This document shows, one piece after another, positions 60,201 to 62,840 of a DNA stretch of 64,000 nt. Origin of the DNA: Pisaster brevispinus (taxonomy: Eukaryota; Echinodermata; Asteroidea; Forcipulatida; Asteriidae); the NCBI GenBank assembly GCA_023634235.1, contig JAMKCF010000011.1:19516027-19580026 (forward strand), in the 5' to 3' direction. The notes beneath the pieces are model-generated. The model searched no databases and was not told the DNA's origin. It saw nothing but the letters and a program-made list of their open reading frames with translations. A program made the translations under genes and the position numbers. The number at the start of each line of letters is the position of its first letter. Position 1 is the stretch's first letter.

Positions 60201-60234
60201 AGATGTGGAAGACGCCGATCAAGATCATGTATAA
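26855..60234 (+). CDS. GOLM1/CASC4/GOLIM4-like Golgi type II membrane protein, ~18 exons (whole gene span)
   Basis: Coding exons read in order: 26855-27043, 32818-33006, 34561-34615, 35564-35748, 37595-37768, 39089-39547, 41242-42048, 46170-46465, 47568-47608, 48485-48646, 49332-49436, 49614-49622 (micro), 50289-50998, 53341-53382, 53603-53781, 54319-54382, 55701-56003, 60026-60234. All junction phases agree except 50998 to 53341. Predicted product is about 1,390 residues, far longer than vertebrate GOLM1 or CASC4 (about 400) or GOLIM4 (about 700). Plan: short tail, transmembrane anchor, Cys-bearing coiled coil, Gln-rich region, very acidic lumenal C-terminus. Family members are cis-Golgi or cycling Golgi/endosome proteins with a role in cargo sorting. 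The F-N-Y-W boundary after the anchor and the later C...C coiled coil favour GOLM1/CASC4; the Gln/Glu-rich lumenal domain recalls GOLIM4. Gene symbol left empty because orthology is unresolved. Confidence 0.8.
28379..28404. repeat. (AAT)n microsatellite
   Basis: About eight AAT units followed by aatcttataaagcgctgg, which resembles retroelement tail sequence elsewhere in the window. Confidence 0.75.
29642..30175. repeat. 534-bp fold-back element with ~30-bp terminal arms
   Basis: Left end ggcacgttcagacgaggagttaaactaaccctta and right end taagggctagtttaactcctcgtctgaacgtacc are near-perfect inverse copies. The interior holds further tttaactga(c)cc / ggttaaac pairs. A direct repeat 'cagag' lies on both sides (29637-29641 and 30176-30180) and may be a target duplication. 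Non-coding, MITE-like. Confidence 0.7.
32578..32640 (+). repeat. tRNA-like fragment (B-box)
   Basis: The string gttaaaccggaggtagcaggttcgagtcccgc includes a good pol III B-box (ggttcgagtcc). No foldable complete tRNA is seen; probably a SINE remnant. Confidence 0.4.
32818..33006 (+). CDS. GOLM-like exon 2: coiled coil
   Basis: 63 codons, phase 0 to 0, acceptor tccgttttgtag, donor TTG|GTGAGT. Lys/Glu/Leu heptads with two Cys (D-K-C-D and T-G-C-E). Same codon count as exon 1. The Cys pair in a coil is a feature of GOLM-family lumenal stems. Confidence 0.85.
33090..33360. repeat. degenerate (GAGACC)n / (CAAGAC)n array
   Basis: Diverged hexamer units (gagacc, aagacc, gagaca) run about 270 bases within intron 2, starting some 85 bases after the donor. 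Composition recalls the subterminal repeats of the hAT-like element at 36144-37386. The 166-codon open frame across it has no splice support. Confidence 0.55.
34133..34460. repeat. ~390-bp dispersed repeat (TTTTCACAGGTTTGTTAT family), copy 3
   Basis: Same block order as copies at 6688 and 21085, with a deletion near the left third and slightly more divergence. It ends about 100 bases before exon 3. Confidence 0.7.
34561..34615 (+). CDS. GOLM-like exon 3: coiled coil
   Basis: 55 bases, phase 0 to 1, acceptor with a ten-base T run and TTTGCAG, donor CAAA|GTGAGT. Encodes D-V-Q-T-E-N-A-S-T-T-L-Q-M-L-M-E-C-Q, including one Cys and an N-A-S site. Confidence 0.8.
34783..35195. other. intron 3 sequence
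   Basis: Begins with a fragment (aaaagtgtgcacaacattggtaagagtg) also found near 42890. Otherwise unremarkable. Confidence 0.4.
35195..35345. repeat. GGCTACGGCTACGG fold-back repeat, copy 2
   Basis: Left arm taagccgtgtctggatcggcagttacggctatgg..., right arm gtagccgtagccgtcagtttggatac, with 'cttgatcgccacactgctatgcattgaagtattagac' between. Matches 20170-20305 in plan. The open frame through it is repeat-derived. Confidence 0.65.
35564..35748 (+). CDS. GOLM-like exon 4: coiled coil
   Basis: 185 bases, phase 1 to 0, acceptor ttttcatccag, donor CAG|GTGAGT. Clear heptads from I-A-V-E-E-E-D-L through to N-L-A-R-N-F-K-T-Q; one Cys (Q-K-C-E-E-D). Confidence 0.9.
35990..36143 (+). repeat. SINE-like unit, 5' portion (interrupted)
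   Basis: The string ggcacttgtgtccttgagcaagatactttaccatcattgctttgtccttcggatgg matches the body of the SINE-like units at 54490 and 58840. The unit resumes at about 37395 after a 1.24-kb insertion. The final eight bases, ctagtagt, are duplicated at 37387-37394. Confidence 0.75.
36144..37386. mobile_element. non-autonomous hAT-like DNA transposon, 1,243 bp
   Basis: Ends are CAGTTTTGTAGTCGAGTC on the left and, inverted on the right, CAGTGTTGTATGACTCGAGTC. A perfect 8-bp direct repeat ctagtagt flanks it (36136-36143 and 37387-37394), as expected of hAT insertions, and the disrupted SINE-like unit continues on both sides. Just inside each end lie arrays of GAGTCCGAGTC (about 36155-36320 and 37210-37375), typical of subterminal transposase-binding repeats. 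The middle has an inverted repeat (36466-36664) and no transposase frame. It lies in GOLM-like intron 4. Confidence 0.85.
36466..36664. repeat. internal inverted repeat of the hAT-like element
   Basis: Arms aaggattttacatta...ctcttcaaaataaccaatta...ttattt-cagaaaggt...agccaaca (36466-36548) and tgttggctacctacctttctgaaat...taattggttattttgaagag...ttaaatcctt (36581-36664) are about 83 bases each, imperfect. Confidence 0.7.
37395..37490 (+). repeat. SINE-like unit, 3' portion (interrupted)
   Basis: Continues the unit broken at 36143: gcacgtaaaaaaacaacagaacacc...gtaggggttaaccccggtgtttctgg parallels gcaagtaaaagaacccagtacac...aggggtttgccccagtgttttctgg at about 54670-54735. Confidence 0.7.
37595..37768 (+). 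CDS. GOLM-like exon 5: end of coiled coil, start of Gln-rich region
   Basis: 58 codons, phase 0 to 0, acceptor tttgtccaaacag, donor CAG|GTATGT. Opens A-S-T-A-Q-R-D-V-L-Q-C-K with a second Cys seven residues on (L-Q-C-Q-N), like the Cys pair at the end of the stem in GOLM-family proteins, then becomes Gln-dominated with seven or more consecutive CAG/CAA codons. Confidence 0.85.
37828..37982. repeat. fold-back sequence with central poly-G
   Basis: Arms caattgttgcatgctgtgattgtgattggggtccatggtc and, inverted, caattgttgcacaatctctgatggagtccgtggt face each other across a run of 13-14 G. Intron 5; no coding function. Confidence 0.6.
38720..38828. repeat. repeat fragment shared with 47765-47846
   Basis: Both segments run ctgcaatgcaattttgt...aaattcaactctttcc(c)tc-ggcc/ctaa-aactttgttcttgaaagg. 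The 47.8-kb copy continues into a tRNA-like head on the minus strand, so this is probably the same SINE family. Confidence 0.6.
38831..38978. repeat. CGATTTCACAAAG fold-back element, intron copy
   Basis: Best-preserved terminal repeats of the family: gggccgatttcacaaagagcgaagattgatctta at the left and taagattaatcttatctctttgtgaaatcggcccc at the right, inverted. Located in GOLM-like intron 5, ending 110 bases before exon 6. Confidence 0.85.
39089..39547 (+). CDS. GOLM-like exon 6: Gln-rich, with 40-residue tandem repeat
   Basis: 153 codons, phase 0 to 0. Acceptor ttccag|cag is a tandem NAGNAG site, so one Gln may be optional. More than half of the residues are Gln. A pure run of 11 CAG codons lies at 39242-39274. 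Two copies of a 120-base unit (Q-F-V-Q-Y-Q-Q-P-E-Q-Y ... L-N-E/K-I-Q-E-Y) are head to tail. Donor GAA|GTGGCA is weak, but the same GTGGCAAGTTTAAACAT context follows exon 7. Lumenal by topology. Confidence 0.8.
40068..41207 (-). other. possible minus-strand coding segments inside intron 6
   Basis: Three open segments follow one another on the minus strand: 41207-40935 (with L-L-Q-K-A-V-M-L-E-K-M-I-R-A-A-M), 40737-40462 (C-S-V-C-G-V-R-D-S-L-L-N-A-K-E) and 40283-40068 (F-L-D-I-K-Y-N-T-L-Q-F-V-L-R-I-S). Their residue mix looks more protein-like than most chance frames here. AATAAA motifs follow on the minus strand near 40932 and 39983. I find no consistent GT-AG chain joining them and recognise no family. 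They may be decayed exons, a nested antisense gene or chance. Confidence 0.2.
41242..42048 (+). CDS. GOLM-like exon 7: Gln-rich with 21-residue repeats, then acidic/Gln linker
   Basis: 269 codons, phase 0 to 0, acceptor gaattgtttttag; donor ACA|GTGGCA shares its intron-side context with exon 6. Residues early in the exon form 2.5 copies of a 63-base unit (E-Q-Q-Q-Q-Q-Q-Q-E-L-Q-Q-Q-Q-E-L-H-Q-Q). The rest mixes Gln, Glu, Lys and Asp (E-K-D-G-H-Q-Q-E-G-T-D). Entirely hydrophilic and probably unstructured. The poly-Leu and poly-Ala frames on the opposite strand are shadows of the CAG-type repeats. Confidence 0.85.
43365..43635. mobile_element. 271-bp element with perfect 11-bp terminal inverted repeats
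   Basis: Left end CAGGGATGTGA, right end TCACATCCCTG, exactly inverse. The CAGG-type end resembles hAT-class MITEs, but I cannot find a clean 8-bp target duplication at these boundaries. Interior is A/T-rich and non-coding. Confidence 0.65.
43855..44430. repeat. diffuse inverted-repeat region
   Basis: Left end ggtaaagccgcattggcatt faces an inverted ctaaagccatgttcgcattgc at the right (about 44410-44434). Inside, ggtaaactaacc and ggttaaac/ggttagtttacc motifs recur in both orientations. Likely an old fold-back element; boundaries approximate. Confidence 0.4.
44634..44812. repeat. fold-back element, ~180 bp
   Basis: Ends atcggctcagagcagaaaggactt and aagtcctttctgctctgagccgat are exact inverse copies. 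The unit tctaggtctta(c/t)aa...gtctttctgctctgagc is also repeated in the right half, so one arm is partly duplicated. Confidence 0.75.
44975..45060. repeat. fragment related to the fold-back at 50061-50232
   Basis: The segment accatgcgtaaaatctctttttggaggagtgttggctctggaaagagctgg is a diverged match to one arm of the 50-kb element (…tctcttttgtgagtagtggtggctctgacaagagccgg). A further short match (gaggtttgcggagacacca) is at about 47320-47338. Confidence 0.5.
46170..46465 (+). CDS. GOLM-like exon 8: Gln-rich
   Basis: 296 bases, phase 0 to 2, acceptor acccaaatttag, donor AGGGG|GTGAGT (consensus). Gln runs with interspersed Leu, Glu and Asn, ending Q-D-G-H-E-R-G. Contains repeated N-E-L-Q-Q-Q-Q units. 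Confidence 0.85.
46777..47028. repeat. GCTCTGCTTACCGC fold-back element (family B), long copy
   Basis: Begins gggcccaatatcatggctctgcttaccgc and ends gcttacagtaagcagagccatgaaattgggg. The interior repeats 'taagcgc(g)gaattcc' and 'tgtaagcaaagaatgcc'. About 250 bp, intron 8. Confidence 0.75.
47030..47240 (-). repeat. SINE-like unit on minus strand with 76-bp tandem duplication
   Basis: On the minus strand the B-box-like gggttc(a/c)agtcc(t)ggtcttgacacttgtgttcttcagcaagagacac is recognisable. The block from 'gctgaagaacacaagtgtcaag' to 'gagcttgagtctgg' occurs twice in a row (about 47067-47142 and 47143-47218) with few differences. Confidence 0.7.
47568..47608 (+). CDS. GOLM-like exon 9
   Basis: 41 bases, phase 2 to 1, acceptor tttctttgatgcag, donor CAAG|GTATGA. 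Encodes V-P-L-E-V-G-D-N-K-V-V-D-Q. The similar V-P-V-V-D-Q-D stretch in the exon at 54319 hints at exon duplication. Confidence 0.8.
47843..47926 (-). repeat. tRNA-like SINE head
   Basis: On the minus strand: ggctagacagctcagttggtagagcgccggc, an A-box-like D-arm with the common 'agctcagttggtagagc' string, then ggaggtcgcaggttcaattccc (B-box). The 3' acceptor strand that would close a tRNA is absent, and a repeat body shared with 38720-38828 follows. Therefore a tRNA-derived SINE and not a functional tRNA gene. Confidence 0.7.
48485..48646 (+). CDS. GOLM-like exon 10: acidic/Gln-rich
   Basis: 162 bases, phase 1 to 1, acceptor with a long T/C tract ending tttttttcag, donor CAAG|GTCAGT. Glu, Gln and Asn rich (E-Q-Q-D-P-G-L-P-E-R-E-A-N-E), ending Y-R-D-D-Q. 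The following intron begins with family A and B elements. Confidence 0.85.
48718..48912. repeat. AATTTCATARAGCTG fold-back element (family A), copy 4
   Basis: Begins gggcccaatttcatagagctgctta and ends gagcagctctatgaaattgggccc, near-perfect inverted ends; intron 10. Confidence 0.85.
48913..49162. repeat. family B fold-back element, diverged copy
   Basis: Contains 'ggtcgccattctccactagt', 'ctagcagtgtgaagtacgcagacacacaagcaaaaattcc' and the terminal 'gcttacagtaagcagagcc' shared with 46777-47028. Directly adjoins a family A element, as at 11021/11024 and 23745/23750. Confidence 0.65.
49332..49436 (+). CDS. GOLM-like exon 11: Glu/Arg-rich helix
   Basis: 105 bases, phase 1 to 1, acceptor gttatcactacag, donor CAAG|GTACAG. 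Encodes E-A-D-L-E-A-K-A-N-E-E-L-E-A-R-R-L..., a charged single-helix or coil segment ending E-N-Q-Q. Confidence 0.85.
49614..49622 (+). CDS. GOLM-like candidate 9-base micro-exon
   Basis: A pyrimidine tract ending attttttatgcag, then GCCAAGGAG, then GTAACT. Inserted between exon 11 and the 50289 exon it keeps phase 1 and adds G-Q-G. Both sites look usable, but so short an exon could be chance; skipping it leaves the frame unchanged. Confidence 0.35.
50049..50280. mobile_element. fold-back insertion next to a coding exon, flanked by a 12-bp direct repeat
   Basis: Arms of about 77 bases (50061-50137 and 50156-50232) are nearly perfect inverse copies around an 18-base loop (taagtaagtaagg-tttgcggtgacaccatgg ... 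ccatggtgtcaccgcaaacc). A 12-base direct repeat aacatataaaac lies at 50049-50060 and 50269-50280. The right copy is 36 bases beyond the arm, so the element either extends asymmetrically or the repeat is coincidental. It ends at the probable acceptor of the next GOLM-like exon (ccttcaag at 50281-50288). Confidence 0.7.
50289..50998 (+). CDS. GOLM-like exon 13: long charged lumenal exon
   Basis: The open frame runs 50246-51046. A phase-1 acceptor cccttcaag at 50288 (or aaagcag at 50297) joins properly to exon 11 or the micro-exon. It encodes about 236 hydrophilic residues: first a Lys/Arg/Glu part (I-E-T-F-R-K-E-N-S-R-Y), then acidic Gln/Glu/Asp sequence (E-E-S-H-Q-H-L-D-E-N-A-E-E-R). The best donor is GGG|GTAATT at 50999 (phase 0), but the next exon needs phase 1. 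A weak phase-1 donor exists at 51036 (CTGG|GTGTTT). Either another small exon is missed, the exon is skipped, or it is a terminal exon of a shorter isoform ending at 51046. The upstream pyrimidine tract is poor because a fold-back lies there. Confidence 0.65.
51047..52152. other. intron sequence, nothing certain
   Basis: 51047-51330 has T-rich repeated phrases (ttctggtgagcttctgcaagcctttgtg / ttctgatgagctgctgcaaagcctgtgtg), a short local duplication. A poly-C run is at about 52016-52028. A possible fragment of the 'caacgtcac' repeat lies near 51640-51720. Confidence 0.45.
52153..52505. repeat. large near-perfect palindrome, 168-bp arms
   Basis: Left arm 52153-52320, 17-base loop, right arm 52338-52505. 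Inner parts are almost identical when inverted (caacctcgtaccaaaaaacgaggc / cctcattttttggtacgaggttg; ccaggtagcataacaatactgg / ccagtattgttatgctacctgg). Transcribed within the GOLM-like intron, it would fold into a long hairpin. Non-coding fold-back element. Confidence 0.85.
53341..53382 (+). CDS. GOLM-like candidate exon 14: short Lys-rich exon
   Basis: 42 bases, phase 1 to 1, acceptor aaatctatctccacag, donor AAAG|GTGAAA. Encodes E-K-A-A-S-E-R-K-K-K-Y-I-K-K. Accepted because phase fits the next exon exactly and the acceptor is good. The basic composition contrasts with its acidic neighbours, so it may be optional. Confidence 0.5.
53603..53781 (+). CDS. GOLM-like exon 15: Gly/Asp/Glu repeat
   Basis: 179 bases, phase 1 to 0, acceptor tactcccttttag, donor GAG|GTCAGG. 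In the phase-1 frame it reads D-G-G-E-G-G-Q-D-G-E-G-D-G-D..., then E-Q-D-E-G-A-A-N-Q-Q. The sequence is a (GGAGAT/GGAGAA)n hexamer array, and the other frame is also open (M-E-E-K-V-A-K-M-E-K). I choose the acidic frame because phases on both sides require it and it matches the acidic tail. Confidence 0.75.
53795..54010 (+). repeat. tRNA-derived SINE-like unit, GGTTTGAATCC type
   Basis: Contains gatggggtcaggttggcttagtat (A-box-like), ccccggtttgaatcccattg (B-box), then cactagtgggttgggttttcagtccctacctgattgcgtgggttttcc, a body unlike the other SINE-like units here. It begins about 15 bases after the exon 15 donor. Confidence 0.65.
54319..54382 (+). CDS. GOLM-like exon 16
   Basis: 64 bases, phase 0 to 1. 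Acceptor ttgcttacag|cag is a second NAGNAG tandem site, donor GAAC|GTAAGC. Encodes Q-A-A-E-G-A-N-V-P-V-V-D-Q-D-A-D-V-E-D-N-E. The V-P-V-V-D-Q-D string recalls exon 9. Confidence 0.8.
54483..54790 (+). repeat. tRNA-derived SINE-like unit, copy with long body
   Basis: A-box-like cgtgaccaagcggtcaag near 54501, B-box ggttcgagtcc at 54562-54572, then the body ggtcttgacacttgtgtccttaagcaagacac...ccttcggatgggacgtaaagcc... ending tggtgctataaac. Same body at 35990/37395 (interrupted) and, in part, at 47030 (minus) and 58840. Confidence 0.8.
54895..55072. repeat. AATTTCATARAGCTG fold-back element (family A), copy 5
   Basis: Begins ggcccttatttcatagagctgctcaagcac and has the family interior (gtcacatgtacaatctttgactggtatcctgcttattttt). 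The right end has decayed to ccgcttaacctcgcatgatgcc. Confidence 0.65.
55073..55700 (+). other. end of GOLM-like intron 16
   Basis: Contains a poly-G run at about 55541-55552 and T-rich stretches. The 122-codon open frame that ends at 55693 is stopped immediately before the exon and has no splice support. Confidence 0.5.
55701..56003 (+). CDS. GOLM-like exon 17: highly acidic
   Basis: 303 bases, phase 1 to 1, acceptor ttgacag (poor pyrimidine tract), donor CCAGT|GTAACT. After L-E-A-A-Y-G-D-T-N-E-D-A-D-M comes a run of Glu broken by repeated P-V-D-E-E-E-E and L-V-D-E-E-G units, then S-S-P-D-E-K-Q-E-Y. The adjacent in-frame TGA upstream rules out reading in without splicing. Acidic C-terminal regions are usual in this Golgi family. 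Confidence 0.75.
56840..57090. repeat. 7-bp minisatellite (GGCTCYG)n
   Basis: Roughly 35 units of ggctctg / ggctccg / ggctccc / ggctcca. With a period of 7, all frames stay open on both strands, giving spurious Gly-Leu-Trp or Pro-Glu-Arg repeats of 90-115 codons. Confidence 0.85.
57671..57840. repeat. AATTTCATARAGCTG fold-back element (family A), copy 6
   Basis: Begins ggcccaatgtcataaagctgttaag and ends aacagctttatgaatttggccc; interior 'cttagcagaaacaggttaccaggca'. Confidence 0.8.
57980..58240. repeat. family B-like repeat, diverged
   Basis: Starts gcccaattttatggctcttttaccgcagaattctgtgtttaaagtcacaattccccgct, parallel to the start of 46777-47028, and keeps 'tttctgcgcttgctgtgtcagcgaagaatgc'. 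Right end lost. The 169-codon frame starting at 57956 runs through it. Confidence 0.55.
58838..59176 (+). repeat. tRNA-derived SINE-like unit, tRNA-Ser/Leu-like head
   Basis: A-box tggccgagtggtt near 58845 and B-box ggttcgaatcc at 58903-58913, with the long variable-arm spacing of class II tRNAs, followed by cacttgtgtccttgagcaagatac. The tail reads cattaatgtaaagcgcattgagactttattgtgaaatgcgctatataagtactagttatt, a typical LINE-recognised 3' end. Longest such unit here. Confidence 0.85.
60026..60234 (+). CDS. GOLM-like last coding exon: acidic C-terminus
   Basis: 209 bases including the stop, entered in phase 1 after acaaaacaatag. Encodes G-N-E-N-K-R-D-N-Y-P-D-H-E-D-I-N-D-K... and ends D-V-E-D-A-D-Q-D-H-V-stop. 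Rich in Asp, Glu, Asn and Gly with local GC content above the flanks. The overlapping Arg/Thr-rich frame one base off is a shadow. Confidence 0.85.
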
Positions 60235-61589
60235 CACTGGATGCAAACAATGTCTTCTTTTATATTGCTTGATATCCTAAGTGCAAAAACGTTGTATCTT
60301 GATTTGTTTTAACATTGTTTCTCTATATTTTTTTTTTCGTTGTTTCTCAATTTTGTTTTTAAACGTTGTTTCTATATTTGTTTGAACGTTGTTTCTCACT
60401 TGAATGAGGCGTCGTGAAATACGTCCCATCTCTGCTTGGTTTTTGCTTGTATACAACATTTGTGTAGTCGCAAATGAAGGGTGTTCACGCCTGTAAAGGC
60501 TGTACAACGCTTTCAGAGGTACAATGCTCTTGCATACTTTTGATATGTAAATTTCCAATCTACTGGTTTTCTTTATACTTGACGCAGTTGTGAATGCAAA
60601 GCGAACTTTCATAATCTGAAACTTGTGGTGAATTTTACTAAGTGACGTCAAACGTGCTAATTTTGAATCACTGTTCACGATGTCCACATTTAACTTTGTA
60701 TTGGTGTTTACATTTTCAAGAAACAAGAACTTTGTGTCTAACTCATAAAACGTAACAGTGAAATGTTTTGAGAACTTGTCAGGCCAAATTTGTTCATTGT
60801 TGTGAGCCACCTTTGACGACACCTTGATTTGCATTTTTTCTTTGTACCTGCGTAAAGCATAAAGCATCCCAGAGAGTGTGGAGCTCAAGAGTTCCAAGAG
60901 CGTTTTCTTTTCTTTTTTTTCGCAGAGAGAGAGAGAGTTTTATGAAACATTCTTGTTGATGATGTCTTTCAGTAGTGCCAGTCTTTATTTGGTTTTTTGT
61001 TTCTTCTTTTAAGATCATTGTACTTCCATAGCTTGTCATTATTATTTTGTTGTACCGTTTTTTGAATAGAATCAGTTTAAAAAGGGGTTTAATGAGAAAA
61101 CGCTTTTGATATTTGCATGTAAGCTCCCCCCCCCCCCCTGCTGTGTGTGACAGACATAATTTTTGCAGGTTGTTGGTGAATGTGTGACACTTTATTTGCT
61201 TTAGAAGCTGCCCCTTTTTTAAAACCATTTGCATTCAAAGTCGTATTAGGAGAGACCGTCACCAGACCATCTCATTTTGTGGTGGATGGGGGCAAGTGGG
61301 ACATAATTTTGGTGGTTAGTAAATGTAGTGATCCATTCATTTGTTGATTTTTTTTTTTGGATTCCCATTTTGATCCCTGTCCGTCCCCAAACTGAAGGAT
61401 GAAGCCCACAATAGTGTGGGCCTTTATAGTAAATGGGTGCCATTTCCAATGCTGCATACAGGGAGTTAGACATAACTGTTTCCTTTGACAACGCTTACCG
61501 AAAAAGGGTAGGTAGGAAATAGTTAATATTGACTTGTCTGGGACCACTATCTGATTGGTATATTTTTCACAAAAGTGTCTTTAAATAAA
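60235..61589 (+). other. probable 3' UTR of the GOLM-like gene
   Basis: AT-rich sequence after the stop, with repeated 'ttgtttctc' phrases (60315-60400), a poly-C run at about 61127-61138, and an AATAAA at 61584-61589 as the first well-placed candidate polyadenylation signal. A 206-codon minus-strand frame (60277-60897) is Lys/Ile/Thr-rich and probably fortuitous. Confidence 0.45.
61584..61589 (+). terminator. candidate polyadenylation signal of the GOLM-like gene
   Basis: AATAAA in the context ctttaaataaagatttttccg, 1.35 kb after the stop codon. Placement is plausible only; no transcript end is visible. Confidence 0.35.
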
Positions 61590-61759
61590 GATTTTTCCGT
61601 TTTTCAGAAGACGACAGCACTGCAATACTTAGCAAAAAGTGATAGCATATTTTGCAAGGGTCCTACATGATAATTGGTTTCACTGTTATATTTACAAGAA
61701 AAATAGAATTAGCTGACTTAGCTGGTATGAGTGCATAAAATTGTTCATGACCTTATTTC

Positions 61760-62185
61760 TGACCCTAGCAGAGTTTTTATTCAAAGGCTAAATGACATCC
61801 AAACACACACACGTATTCATTTGCACACTCAGTTGTGGAAACTTGCTGTTGTTTTATTCCCTAGTTGAACAAAGAAGAACGTTGTAGGCATCTTTGTTCC
61901 ATTGTGTAAAAGTCCCCACAACGGTGTGTGTGCCTACCTACCCACAAACACTCATGTGTGTAAAACACCGGCAATTGTGGACCCTCCTTTGTTCGACTCT
62001 TTGTGATAGCAACTGTGGACCACAATGTTTTCCTTTGTGATAGCAACCGTGGACCTATTGTACCTTTTGTTATAGGTCCCCGGTTTGAATGTGTATACCT
62101 ACCCACACCTACAAGAAGCAGGTGTGCTGTGTTGTCATTTAGCCTTTGAGGAAGACTCTCATGGGGTCGAAATGTAAGGCCAGTA
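61760..62185. repeat. fold-back element, ~425 bp
   Basis: Left: ctgaccctagcagagtttttattcaaaggctaaatgaca. Right, inverted: ctggccttacatttcgaccccatgagagtcttcctcaaaggctaaatgaca. The same end sequence occurs alone near 3829-3875. Interior has repeated 'caattgtggacc / caaccgtggacc' phrases. Confidence 0.65.
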
Positions 62186-62236
62186 ACAAGTGTTTCATAT
62201 TTTATTTTTATTTCAATGTAATTATTAGGAGTAAAG

Positions 62237-62832
62237 CAGTGTAGTAGTCAAGTACTTTTCAGTCAAAATTGAGTACTGCCGAGTGCTAAGGTGGCCGAGT
62301 AGTACTCGCGTGCGTGTACTTGGGCCATTGAGTATGAGTGCAATGGTAACCGAGTATTCCGATATCCTATTACCCAGTCCAACAATCATTTACCAAGTAC
62401 TTGGATGTCGGAGTACCAATATTTCATAAAGAAAATTACTGCAAAATGAGGCATAAACGTGTACATGTATTGCTTTTTGAGCATTTTCTATTGGACAATG
62501 GACGTTTGTTATGATAACTGTCTTTTAAACATGAAAACATCATAGACAGCTTCAACTTTTCTTTCCCAGAGATAATATTCCTCTATTTCTTGCATCGAGG
62601 CATGTACTGGAAAGTGGAAAGGAAAGTGATATTTTGAGCATAAGTACTTAAATTTGGGGTCCGAGTACATTTTTAGTCGAGTGTGGAGGACATGACTTCA
62701 ATTACAGATTATTCTCCAGTCGAGTACCAAGTTTAGATATTTAGTACGAGTATTTTGTGAGCCAAGTACGGTGACAAGTACCATCAAAATGGTACTGGAG
62801 TACAAGTACCAAGTGTGTGTACTACAACACTG
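62237..62832. mobile_element. non-autonomous hAT-like DNA transposon, 596 bp
   Basis: Left end CAGTGTAGTAGTCAAGTAC; right end inverted CAGTGTTGTAGTACACACAC. It is flanked by gagtaaag (62229-62236) and gaataaag (62833-62840), an 8-bp target duplication with one mismatch. Subterminal arrays of 'gagtac', 'aagtac' and 'cgagta' lie inside both ends. No transposase frame. Same end type as the 36144-37386 element. Confidence 0.8.
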
Positions 62833-62840
62833 GAATAAAG

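Noticed and set aside
60277..60897. 206-codon minus-strand frame in the presumed 3' UTR
   Set aside because: Lys/Ile/Thr/Asn-rich as expected from AT-rich antisense sequence; no domain and no partner exons. Worth only a transcript check.
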